Source: JBAUHN01 sp049680295 (GTDB lineage Bacteria > Pseudomonadota > Alphaproteobacteria > Rhodobacterales > Rhodobacteraceae). Taken from it: 42,235 nt of DNA. Shown one piece after another: positions 25,842 through 33,531 of this stretch (the stretch's first letter is position 1; every line of letters begins with the position of its first letter). The notes beneath the pieces were generated by a model. The model did no database searches. It was not told the origin of the DNA and was given only the letters and a program-made list of their open reading frames with translations. The stretch lies in NCBI GenBank assembly GCA_049680295.1, contig JBAUHN010000085.1, positions 1 through 42,235 on the forward strand, read 5' to 3'. The position numbers and the translations under genes are program-made.

Positions 25842-27491
25842 TTAGGATGTTACCTGTTCGCGAAGAATGGACGCCGTAAGAGAGAACAGCAGATATACCC
25901 CTGAAAAGATCAAAAACGCCAGTATGGTGTTTTCGAATTTGCGCGGATAGCTGGGGTCCTCACTGGCCACTGGATCAACCGAGATTGTCAGATAGCGCAC
26001 CTGGCGATTGGCCTCGGACCGGGTCTGTTCCATCTGCTGCAAAGCTGATGACAACAACAAATCACGGGTCGCCAGATCGGCTTGCGCCATCTGGATGCGC
26101 ACGGTCAATTGCGCCAGCGAGTTTTCTCCCTGACTGGCATCTGTCATCTTGTCGTTCAATTGCGTCAGCAGGGTGGTCAGGCGGCGAATATCAGCGCGTG
26201 CACCATCCACACGGCTTTGGTTTGGTCGCGCATTGTCCAAAAGGGCGGACAATTGCAATTCTTTTTCCTGAATTTGCGTCTCAACCGAGTTGATTTGACT
26301 GCGAATACCCGCAATCACGGCTTCAGGATCCAGAGTTGATCCTTGGATTTGCAGGTTTACCAGTTCTTCCTGAGCACGGCGCCGGTTCTGTTCTGCATTG
26401 GTAAAACCGGCCTGGGCGTCTGCCATCTGGTCGTCGCGCTTTTGCTCACTCAGTTGGTTAATACGTTGTTCGGCGTAGCCAATCAATTTCTGGGAAAACT
26501 GGGCGCTGACCTGCGGATCAGCTGCGATTACTTCCATGCGCAACACGCCTTCGGTCGGGTCATATCCAACTTTGATGTTCTTTTTGAAGGTCTTATATGC
26601 CTCTTCGTTCGACGGTTCAGTGCTAAGCCGTTGAATGGGGTCAATCCAGTCTTGAGAGAAGTGCGATTTGAAACCGGCATCACGGTCCAACCGCAGCATT
26701 GCGTCCTTGGACTGTAAATACGACTGTGTCGCAATACTGTCTTGCGAGGTGGCGAACTGAGTTCCGGTTAACAATCCCCCCAATCCGCTGCCGCCCAGGT
26801 TATCGGCCTGCAAAATCAAAAATTCTGATTTCGTGGCATACATTGGCGTCGCGACGACGTAAAAATAATACCCTGCCACGATCGTCGGAAACAAAACGAA
26901 AAACGCCAAACGCACCAACAGTGTCATCAATTTCCGGCGGCGCCGCCGACCGATGTCTTGCTGAATCCGCGATATTTCAAGCGCGCGGCTTTCAGCGATG
27001 TCCATCTCGGGAACAACGGCTGCGTCGCGGCTGTTTGACCGGGTTTGCGGTAATTGCGTGCGGCCAGCGCTTGCCGTTGCGTTTTGCAGCGCGTCGCCGC
27101 CGCTGCCTTCGTTTTGTGTTGCCCCGCCCTGCGGGACAACCAGTTCCAGCATGTTTGAGCGTTGAAAGGGATCAATCCCTTTGACCCGCAACAACCGAAC
27201 CGCATCAAAATCCGAAGTCGGCGCCAACCCGTTTTTTTGCGCGACACGGCGTGCCATCCGCAATTGCCGCCCCGTCAACCCTTCGCGGCGGATAGAATCG
27301 ATATCCAGCGCGTCCCCAGAAGGCTCGTTAATGTCATCGGTCGGCTCTGCCACGTGCTGGTCTTTGGACACAGGGGGCTGCTGGCCGTCCTCCGGTGCCA
27401 GAGTAGCCTCAGGTGCCGGTTCGGCGGCTCGGCCATCCGCAGACGAATTGCGCCGGATACGGAATTTTTTAGCCTTGGGTTTGGTAGTCAT
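25842..27491 (-). CDS. kpsE: Capsule polysaccharide export inner-membrane protein (KpsE/CtrB-like)
   Basis: Polysaccharide co-polymerase-type periplasmic adaptor of an ABC-dependent capsule exporter, 549 residues. It has a cytoplasmic N-terminal extension of about 185 residues including LTGRQLRMARRVAQKNGL and LLRVKGIDPFQRSNMLELVV, a first membrane segment at about 189-211, a periplasmic part with long coiled coils (about 330-490) and a second membrane segment near the C-terminus (ILAFLIFSGVYLLFSLTASI). The extension is longer than in E. coli KpsE, which begins close to its first membrane segment. The ATG at 27491 overlaps kpsT by 23 bases. The membrane partner KpsM is not in this window. Confidence 0.88.
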   Translation of the reverse strand: MTTKPKAKKFRIRRNSSADGRAAEPAPEATLAPEDGQQPPVSKDQHVAEPTDDINEPSGDALDIDSIRREGLTGRQLRMARRVAQKNGLAPTSDFDAVRLLRVKGIDPFQRSNMLELVVPQGGATQNEGSGGDALQNATASAGRTQLPQTRSNSRDAAVVPEMDIAESRALEISRIQQDIGRRRRRKLMTLLVRLAFFVLFPTIVAGYYFYVVATPMYATKSEFLILQADNLGGSGLGGLLTGTQFATSQDSIATQSYLQSKDAMLRLDRDAGFKSHFSQDWIDPIQRLSTEPSNEEAYKTFKKNIKVGYDPTEGVLRMEVIAADPQVSAQFSQKLIGYAEQRINQLSEQKRDDQMADAQAGFTNAEQNRRRAQEELVNLQIQGSTLDPEAVIAGIRSQINSVETQIQEKELQLSALLDNARPNQSRVDGARADIRRLTTLLTQLNDKMTDASQGENSLAQLTVRIQMAQADLATRDLLLSSALQQMEQTRSEANRQVRYLTISVDPVASEDPSYPRKFENTILAFLIFSGVYLLFSLTASILREQVTS

Positions 27492-28128
27492 AAAGCTGTT
27501 TCGCTTCTTCCAAAGTATCGAAAATGTGAAGTTGACCGTCGACCAGAACGGCCGCGGTTCGGGCAAATCTTTCAATCGTTTTCGGATTGTGAGACACGAT
27601 GATAATTGTTGTGGTGCGCAAACGCTCTTGTAGAATGTCGCCGGCTTTTCGGTTGAATTCTACATCCGTAGATCCCGGCATACCTTCGTCAATCAGGTAC
27701 ATGTCGAATTCCAGCGCCAGCAGCAGGGCAAAAGAAAACTGGGCTTTCATGCCCGATGAATAGGTGCCCAGTGGCTGGTCAAAGTATTCACCCAAGTTGC
27801 ACAGCCAGCGACAAAAGCTTTCGACATAGTCCGGATCAAGACCGTAAAGTCGGGCAATATAACGGCTGTTTTCCTTGGCAGATACCTTATGGGCAACACC
27901 GCCCATAAAACCCAATGGAAATGAGATTTTGCAACTGCGCCGGATCTCACCTTCGTCTGGCTTTTCCAACCCTGCCATCATATTGACCAAGGTTGTTTTC
28001 CCGGTGCCGTTCGGGGCAAGAATGCCCATGGAATTGCCCAGCTCAACCTGAAAGGAGACGTGGTTCAGGATCACCTTGCGATGACTGCCTGTCCAAAAGG
28101 ACTTTGATACGTTCTCAAACTCCAGCAT
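27469..28128 (-). CDS. kpsT: Capsule polysaccharide export ATP-binding protein (KpsT-like)
   Basis: ATPase of the capsule ABC exporter, 219 residues. Walker A is APNGTGKTT (38-46). The signature region YSSGMKAQFSFALLLA and Walker B FDMYLIDEGMPG follow, then the switch His in IIVSHNP. The SSGM signature and DEGMPG are typical of KpsT/CtrD. It is first in the operon kpsT-kpsE-kdsA. Its start is preceded by GGAG that directly abuts a perfect hairpin, and a second hairpin lies further upstream, so translation or transcript stability may be controlled by RNA structure. Confidence 0.93.
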   Translation of the reverse strand: MLEFENVSKSFWTGSHRKVILNHVSFQVELGNSMGILAPNGTGKTTLVNMMAGLEKPDEGEIRRSCKISFPLGFMGGVAHKVSAKENSRYIARLYGLDPDYVESFCRWLCNLGEYFDQPLGTYSSGMKAQFSFALLLALEFDMYLIDEGMPGSTDVEFNRKAGDILQERLRTTTIIIVSHNPKTIERFARTAAVLVDGQLHIFDTLEEAKQLYDYQTQG

Positions 28129-28138
28129 GCCCTGCTCC

Positions 28139-28195
28139 GGTCCTGGCTTTAGGACCTGTTTTGGTCACGCTGCTTTTGCCAGCAGCTATGTGACC
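28139..28195 (-). promoter_or_regulatory. Two-hairpin structured leader upstream of kpsT
   Basis: In the leftward transcript two hairpins follow each other. The distal one (28195-28163) pairs GGTCAC with GTGACC and, after a three-base bulge, GCTGC with GCAGC around an eight-base loop. The proximal one (28156-28139) pairs GGTCCT with AGGACC around a six-base loop and ends exactly where the GGAG ribosome site begins (28138-28135), ten bases before the ATG. Neither is followed by a U run. Hairpins are seen directly; a regulatory role is inference. Confidence 0.55.
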
Positions 28196-28475
28196 GATTA
28201 TTCGCCGAATTGGCTGATATTATGTCTGATCTAGAAACAGAAATACAGTGTTACATTCGCCTTTATAGCAGCAGTTTCTTTATCTTTGTGTAAACTCGCC
28301 CCGTTTGCCCGATTTCATCGGGATGAAACGACCCCTTCCAACGGTTTTTGCATTCTGACCGATTGTGCTGCGACGTTGTGGTTAGGCGTATGCGCGGTAT
28401 GATCGACATCTTGCACTTGCCAGGCTTGGCCACAGGCAATACCGCCTGAGCTGAATGCGGTAAAAGGAAGATCAA
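28196..28475. other. AT-rich divergent intergenic region between kpsT and sseB
   Basis: No protein-coding frame is supported here. On the leftward strand CATAAT at 28224-28219 is a possible -10 for kpsT, placing the start of transcription near 28212 and both leader hairpins in the message. At 28308-28328 two mutually exclusive palindromes overlap: CCCGAT-TTC-ATCGGG and TTTCAT-CGGG-ATGAAA. Confidence 0.4.
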
Positions 28476-28514
28476 ATGGCGCTGAGCAAAGACAACTCAA
28501 GAGACAATGCATGA
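28476..28514 (+). CDS. 12-codon mini-ORF coupled to sseB
   Basis: ATG at 28476 with GGAAG six bases upstream, encoding MALSKDNSRDNA, and stopping at a TGA that overlaps the sseB ATG (ATGA at 28511-28514). The sseB start itself has only a weak ribosome site. The geometry suggests a leader ORF that delivers ribosomes to sseB; the peptide sequence shows no recognised attenuation motif. It may also be a chance frame. Confidence 0.4.
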   Translation: MALSKDNSRDNA

Positions 28515-29308
28515 CGGAATTGACACCCCTTGATCGGGCTTTCACAGCGATGGATGCGGCACCTGATGACGATACCGCCCGGCTGCGGTTTTACGAACGT
28601 CTGGCGGATGCCGAATTGTTATTGCTTTTGAAATCGGATGCGGGCGCGCGGGACGAACAGGTCACGCCGGAGCTTTTTGATCTTGGTGACGCGCAATACG
28701 TTCTGGTCTTCGACCGGGTTGAACGGTTGGCCGCATTTACCGGGGCTGTGTCGCCCTATGTGGCGCTTTCCGGTCGCGCGATTGCGGGCATGTTGGCGGG
28801 CAAAGACCTAGGGGTCGGTGTCAACCTGGATGTTGCACCTTCGTCGATCTTATTGCCCAAAGCATCCGTTGATTGGCTGAATGAAACCTTGGGAAACGCG
28901 CCAGATCAGGTTGAGGCCAGGATAGCCGAGGTACATCCGCCAAAGGGTTTGCCGGATCTGTTGCTGTCTGCCATTGACGCCAAACTTGCGACGGCCACGG
29001 GGCTGGCGCAATGCGCCTATCTGGTGGGGGTGGTGTTTCGCGATGGGGGGCGTGGCCATATGCTTGGGTTTGTCGGCGCTGTCGCCCAAGCCGAACAGGC
29101 ACTTGCCCACGCCGCAGCCGAGGCATTGGTGTTTTCAGGGATCGAGGCGGGGTCGATGGATGTGGGGTTTTTTGACGCAGCAGATGACATGACACAAAAA
29201 TTGGCCCGCGTTGGTTTGCGGTTTGATTTGCCGCAACTCGCCGAAATGCAAGCACCTGCACGCCCCGCACCCGGCAGCGATCCGGCAAAACCACCCATTT
29301 TGAAGTAG
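28511..29308 (+). CDS. SseB-family protein
   Basis: 265-residue soluble protein with the SseB N-terminal domain: LDRAFTAMDAAPDDDTARLRFYERLADAELLLLL followed by YVLVFDRVERLAAFTGAV and GRAIAGMLAGKDLGVGVNLDV. The C-terminal half resembles the SseB C-terminal domain, ending in a Pro-rich tail. The family has been named after a serine-sensitivity phenotype in E. coli; a molecular function is not established. The start at 28511 overlaps the stop of a 12-codon mini-ORF. Confidence 0.85.
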   Translation: MTELTPLDRAFTAMDAAPDDDTARLRFYERLADAELLLLLKSDAGARDEQVTPELFDLGDAQYVLVFDRVERLAAFTGAVSPYVALSGRAIAGMLAGKDLGVGVNLDVAPSSILLPKASVDWLNETLGNAPDQVEARIAEVHPPKGLPDLLLSAIDAKLATATGLAQCAYLVGVVFRDGGRGHMLGFVGAVAQAEQALAHAAAEALVFSGIEAGSMDVGFFDAADDMTQKLARVGLRFDLPQLAEMQAPARPAPGSDPAKPPILK

Positions 29309-29426
29309 ACACCAAGCTTCACAACGTTGCGAGGCGCGCGAAAAAGGCGTGCGTGGCGCGGCATGGCGCAGCTATGACTTTGCAACAGGAAATATGTAGA
29401 GACTGTCAATCTTTAAGGGGTGCACG

Positions 29427-29459
29427 ATGATCACAGGTTTGAAACGGTTTGCTCAATGA
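29427..29459 (+). CDS. 10-codon mini-ORF coupled to the rhodanese gene
   Basis: ATG at 29427 with AAGGGG upstream, encoding MITGLKRFAQ, stopping at a TGA that overlaps the ATG of the rhodanese gene (ATGA at 29456-29459). The rhodanese start has no good Shine-Dalgarno of its own, so re-initiation from this mini-ORF is plausible. Alternatively it is chance. Confidence 0.4.
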   Translation: MITGLKRFAQ

Positions 29460-29938
29460 CCCAGCAGGAAGATCAAGAAAACCCGTCTTTGATCACCCGT
29501 CGCGGTGTGCTTTATTCTGGCGCTATTGCTGTGGCGGCAGGTGGGATTTTTGCGACGCGCTGGTTTAACATCGGGGCGGAAATCAGCGATACTGATCTAA
29601 GCGTTGAAGACGCGTACCGCCGCGCCCTGAACGGTGAAGTGGTCTTGGTCGACATCAGGCGGCCTGACGAATGGGCCCTAACGGGTATCGGCGTAGGGGC
29701 TGTGCCAATTGACATGCGCCGCGACGATTTTACCGATGCTTTGCTGGCCGCGACCAAAGGCGACACGGCCATTCCGGTGGCGTTGATTTGCGCGCGTGGT
29801 GTACGGTCAAGGCGCATGTCGATCAAGCTAACAAAAGCTGGTTTCGCCAATATTATTGATGTCCCCGAAGGGATGCTTGGCTCGGGCGCTGGGCCGGGTT
29901 GGCTAAAGCGAGGCTTGCCCGTGGTCAAGCCGGGATGA
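29456..29938 (+). CDS. Membrane-anchored or exported rhodanese-domain protein
   Basis: 160 residues. The N-terminus has a twin-arginine pattern followed by a hydrophobic stretch (TRRGVLYSGAIAVAAGGIFA), suggesting Tat export or an uncleaved anchor. The single rhodanese domain begins VVLVDIRRPDEW and has the active-site loop CARGVRS with catalytic Cys112. Single-domain rhodaneses transfer sulfane sulfur to cyanide, thiols or proteins; the partner is unknown. An in-frame ATG at 29420 exists, but the ATG at 29456 matches the mini-ORF overlap. Confidence 0.85.
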   Translation: MTQQEDQENPSLITRRGVLYSGAIAVAAGGIFATRWFNIGAEISDTDLSVEDAYRRALNGEVVLVDIRRPDEWALTGIGVGAVPIDMRRDDFTDALLAATKGDTAIPVALICARGVRSRRMSIKLTKAGFANIIDVPEGMLGSGAGPGWLKRGLPVVKPG

Positions 29939-29981
29939 CGTAAAGAACGCTATATAAGCCCCTGCTTTTGCTTCAATTTAG

Positions 29982-30079
29982 AGCGCCCCGCCTTAAACAT
30001 GTTTCACTTGTTCGCTGCCTTCGCCTGCGGCTCAACGCGAAAAGTGATGCTTAATGGCTCAGGTTAAAGGCGGGACGCT
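29982..30079. repeat. 98-nt imperfect palindrome between convergent genes
   Basis: Outer arms AGCGCCCCGCCTTAAAC and its near complement GTTAAAGGCGGGACGCT pair at 15 of 17 positions. A second inner stem pairs TCACTTGTTCGC with GCGAAAAGTGA, enclosing a smaller GC-rich hairpin. It lies after the rhodanese gene and before the convergent opgH stop. It could be a bidirectional terminator, a structured RNA or a dispersed repeat; only one copy is seen in this window. Confidence 0.55.
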
Positions 30080-30133
30080 TTAGTCGAATAGATAGGGGCG
30101 CCAATCATTCGGCTGAACCAAGACCCGCGCGTT

Positions 30134-32011
30134 CTATTCCGCAGGCATTTCCAACCCGGACAGCAATGTCTTGAACCGCGAACGTTCAATTCGTGCGCGC
30201 CCGACAATGCCCGGTTCGCGCAGCGTGTGCGGGCTGTCCATACGCAGGCCCTGTGGCGCGTGTTTGCTGATGTTCAAGGCACTTAAGGCTGACAGCGGAA
30301 TGGCAAGGGTCAGGCTGATCACAATCGGCACCAGCCAAAGAGAAATCAACCCTGCGGCTAACCCCCAAAGCAATAGCAATCCAAGGATCGTTTCAACCCA
30401 GTGAAACCGGATCAGCGTCCGCAGTGGGTAAATCTTGGCATGGCGTTCCTGTGCCGCCCATGGATCGGGGCGATCCATAAAAGCGCGGACCACGGCGCGG
30501 GTCTGCTGGATCATCAGGATCGGGGCGTAGGCAATGGACAAAAGCACCTCGATCAGGAATGCCATCAGGAACGGGCCACGCCCGCCATAGACTTTGGTGG
30601 CTTTCGGGTGGGCTGCAATAATGCCCGCGCCCGCAATCTTGGGCGTCAGCAGCATCGCATACATGATCACCAGAAAAACCGCGCTGTCGATATGGCTCAT
30701 GCTGGGGGGCCAATCGGGGAACAACGGGTTGGTTTCGTTGAAATAACGAATCACATTGGTTTCGCTGTCCTTGCCCAGCAATGCCCAGACAACCAGAAGA
30801 ACGAACCAAGCGGGCGAAAGCAGATAGCTGACCGCCCCATGAAACAGATGGAACCGCGACACAGGGTGCAATCCGGCGGTCGCAAGCAGACGCAAATGCT
30901 GCAGATTGCCCCGGCACCAGCGTTGGTCACGCTGCACATAGTCGATCAACGTGCCCGGCGATTCCTCAAAACTGCCGGTGACACGAGGCAGGAACCGAAC
31001 CTGCCATCCGGCACGGCGCAGCAGCCCGGCTTCGACGAAGTCGTGGCTGAGGATCAGCCTGGCCCCGCTGCGCGAGGACAGATGCGGCAATCCGGCGGAT
31101 TGTGCAAAGGCACGGGTGCGGACAATGGCGTTGTGACCCCAGTAATTTCCCTCACCGCGGGCCCAGATCGCCAGACCTTCGGCCAAGAGCCAGCCATAAG
31201 CGATGTTTGAAAATTGCTGCAAACGCGCAAACAAGGTGTCGGCCCCAATCAGCATTGGAAAGGTCTGGATCAACCCGGCGTTTGGATCTGCAGACATTTC
31301 GCTGGCCAGCCGTTCGATGGCTCGACCCGACATCAGACTATCGGCATCCAGCACCAGCATCGCCTCATAATCGGCACCCCATCCGGTGATCCAATCAACC
31401 AGATTACCGACCTTTTTGTCCGTGTTCTCGGCGCGGCGGCGATAATAGACCTTGATTGTATTCGGGGCCGAGGTGCGCAGATCGCAGAAGGCTTGCAATT
31501 CTTGCGCGGCGATTGTGTCGTCACGCGTGTCAGACAGAACGAACAATGTGTATTTGTGCGGGCCTTTGCGCCGCGCAAGGTCTGACAGCATGGCGGATGC
31601 GTTGCCAAATACGTCCCATGGCACTTCGTTGTAGATTGGCATGACCAAAGCCACATCAATCGGCGCCACGGCCGCAGGTCCGCGTTCATCGGCATCTTCG
31701 CGCGCTAAAATGCCCGCAACAGCCACACCAACGGTGCTGACCGACAGGGTGACCCAAACGAAAGTTGCACCGATCATCGTCAACAGCGCCCACTCCAGCC
31801 CGCTCATCCCGGTGACGGCCAGCCAGCCGTAAAGGCCATAGACAAGTAACGCGGTGCCGATCAACGCAGGCCCAAACACCGCGATGCGCCAGCCCAATGA
31901 TGTGTTTGATCCACTGGTGCCAGTGCCCGCTGTTACACCAGGTGCCACGGCAAGGTTCTGAACCTGCATCTCCAGCGGTGCCGCTGGTGGCATTGTGGAA
32001 GTGTCAGTCAT
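30134..32011 (-). CDS. opgH: Glucan biosynthesis glucosyltransferase H
   Basis: Inner-membrane family 2 glycosyltransferase that polymerises the backbone of osmoregulated periplasmic glucans from UDP-glucose, 625 residues. The catalytic domain lies between membrane segments. It has VMPIYNEVPW (124-133), LDADSLMSG (221-229), the catalytic-base region SHDFVEAGLL (322-331) and QRWCRGN (363-369). About six to eight membrane helices flank it. The ATG at 32011 overlaps the stop of opgG as ATGA. It is the last gene of opgC-opgG-opgH. Confidence 0.94.
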   Translation of the reverse strand: MTDTSTMPPAAPLEMQVQNLAVAPGVTAGTGTSGSNTSLGWRIAVFGPALIGTALLVYGLYGWLAVTGMSGLEWALLTMIGATFVWVTLSVSTVGVAVAGILAREDADERGPAAVAPIDVALVMPIYNEVPWDVFGNASAMLSDLARRKGPHKYTLFVLSDTRDDTIAAQELQAFCDLRTSAPNTIKVYYRRRAENTDKKVGNLVDWITGWGADYEAMLVLDADSLMSGRAIERLASEMSADPNAGLIQTFPMLIGADTLFARLQQFSNIAYGWLLAEGLAIWARGEGNYWGHNAIVRTRAFAQSAGLPHLSSRSGARLILSHDFVEAGLLRRAGWQVRFLPRVTGSFEESPGTLIDYVQRDQRWCRGNLQHLRLLATAGLHPVSRFHLFHGAVSYLLSPAWFVLLVVWALLGKDSETNVIRYFNETNPLFPDWPPSMSHIDSAVFLVIMYAMLLTPKIAGAGIIAAHPKATKVYGGRGPFLMAFLIEVLLSIAYAPILMIQQTRAVVRAFMDRPDPWAAQERHAKIYPLRTLIRFHWVETILGLLLLWGLAAGLISLWLVPIVISLTLAIPLSALSALNISKHAPQGLRMDSPHTLREPGIVGRARIERSRFKTLLSGLEMPAE

Positions 32012-33531
32012 GCGCTGGTCCACCGATAAAGCCACACTTCGCTCAAAGCTGCGCCATCTTTGCGCAATTGCGCGCGAAATTCCGAAAATTTTGCCTCGCC
32101 GGGTTCAAATGTGAAGGCAAGGCGCGGTCCGTTGGTTTCAGGGTTGCGTTGCACAATCCCCGGCGTCACCGTTCCGGCACTGCTGCGCACAATGATGTCC
32201 AGCTTGCTCAGGTCATCGGGGACCAGTGCGTTGGCCTCAAAATCAATCGCGACGATCAAACCGCCTTCGGGGCGGCCGCCGATGGCTGTGTTCAGCACCC
32301 GCAGGGGCATGTCAACGATCGGTGCCGGATCCCGACCCCAATCCAGATGATAGCTCATCTGATGTTCCGAGCCTGCGGTGATCACCTCGGCAGGGCGCCA
32401 ATAAGCGACGATATTGTCATAGATTTCCAGATCGGCAGGAATTTCAACAAGCGATACAGACCCGGCGCCCCAGTCTTCCTGAGGCGTGACCCACAGCGAT
32501 GGGCGGATGTGATACAGCGCCTCAAGATCATTGTAATCGCTGAATTTCCGAGGCCGCTGCATCAGGCCAAATCCACGTGGATTACGATCCGCAAAGGCGC
32601 TGATTTGCAGGCTGAGCGGATTGGCAAGGGGCCGCCAGATGACCTCGCCTGCGCCATTGTGGATCAAGAGCCCGTCGCTGTCATGAACTGCGGGGCGAAA
32701 GTCAGAAAACCGTTGCCGCATGGTTTCGTCAAACAAAAACATCGACGTCAACGGGGCGATACCCACATGGGTCATGTCCTTGCGGGCAAAAAGATGCGCC
32801 GAGACCGCCATATGCAATATGTCGCCATGGGTGATCTCAAAACGGTAGGCGCCTGCACAGCTGGGGCTGTCGAGCAAAGCGTGCAATACGACGGTGCCCG
32901 CACCCGCGGCAGGTGTTTCCAGCCAGAATGCAGTAAAATCGGGGAATTCCTCGCCCATCGGATCGCCGGTTTTCAACGCCAGACCGCGCGCCGACAGGCC
33001 ATAGTTTTCACCGGTGCCGATGCCACGAAAATAGCTCGCCCCCTGAAACACTGCAAATTCCTGATAGATACCGGCAGTTTCCAATTCTGCGCGCAGACGC
33101 AGCCCGGCATAGCCCAGCGTGTCGTCTATTAGCACATCGGGGAATTTGTCGGTGGTATCAAACACGCCCATATCAAAGGCCAATGGACGCGCGACACCGT
33201 CTGCAACTGCGTTGATCTCGACCCCTTGGGGGAAATACAGTCCCGGTGGAAATACATCGACCCGGTGCGGCAGATCACTGCCTTCCCAAAGCGCATTACG
33301 ACTATCGAACCAGATCTTGCGGTACTGATCATAGGTCAGATTGCGCCATTCTTCGGGGATCAACGGGCGCGGCGCGTAGTCAGTCGACGCCAGATTGCGC
33401 GCGCGGTCTACGACCGTTTCGGCGTCGAAGTCTACCGCGTCGCCAAGCTGCAAACCCGGCTCATCTGCCAAAGCTGCACCGGGAACGGCTGCCAGCGCCA
33501 ACAGCGATTTTAGAATATCACGGCGCAGCAT
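32008..33531 (-). CDS. opgG: Periplasmic glucan biosynthesis protein (OpgG/OpgD family)
   Basis: 507-residue periplasmic protein needed for glucan release or branching. The signal peptide MLRRDILKSLLALAAVPGAALA contains RRDILK, a Tat-like motif as in E. coli OpgD, so this copy may be exported folded and could be named opgD. Family stretches include IWFDSRNALWEG, FPPGLYFPQGVEINAV and LEALYHIRPSLWVTPQEDWGAGSV. The ATG at 33531 shares a base with the opgC stop (TGATG), favouring it over the open-frame start at 33573. Only one OpgG/D paralogue is seen here. Confidence 0.9.
   Translation of the reverse strand: MLRRDILKSLLALAAVPGAALADEPGLQLGDAVDFDAETVVDRARNLASTDYAPRPLIPEEWRNLTYDQYRKIWFDSRNALWEGSDLPHRVDVFPPGLYFPQGVEINAVADGVARPLAFDMGVFDTTDKFPDVLIDDTLGYAGLRLRAELETAGIYQEFAVFQGASYFRGIGTGENYGLSARGLALKTGDPMGEEFPDFTAFWLETPAAGAGTVVLHALLDSPSCAGAYRFEITHGDILHMAVSAHLFARKDMTHVGIAPLTSMFLFDETMRQRFSDFRPAVHDSDGLLIHNGAGEVIWRPLANPLSLQISAFADRNPRGFGLMQRPRKFSDYNDLEALYHIRPSLWVTPQEDWGAGSVSLVEIPADLEIYDNIVAYWRPAEVITAGSEHQMSYHLDWGRDPAPIVDMPLRVLNTAIGGRPEGGLIVAIDFEANALVPDDLSKLDIIVRSSAGTVTPGIVQRNPETNGPRLAFTFEPGEAKFSEFRAQLRKDGAALSEVWLYRWTSA

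Noticed and set aside
30401..31210. 269-aa frame on the plus strand
   Set aside because: Antisense to the opgH catalytic domain; no motif.
31897..33132. 411-aa frame on the plus strand
   Set aside because: It lies wholly opposite opgG and opgH, has no family features, and the opposite strand encodes well-recognised proteins.
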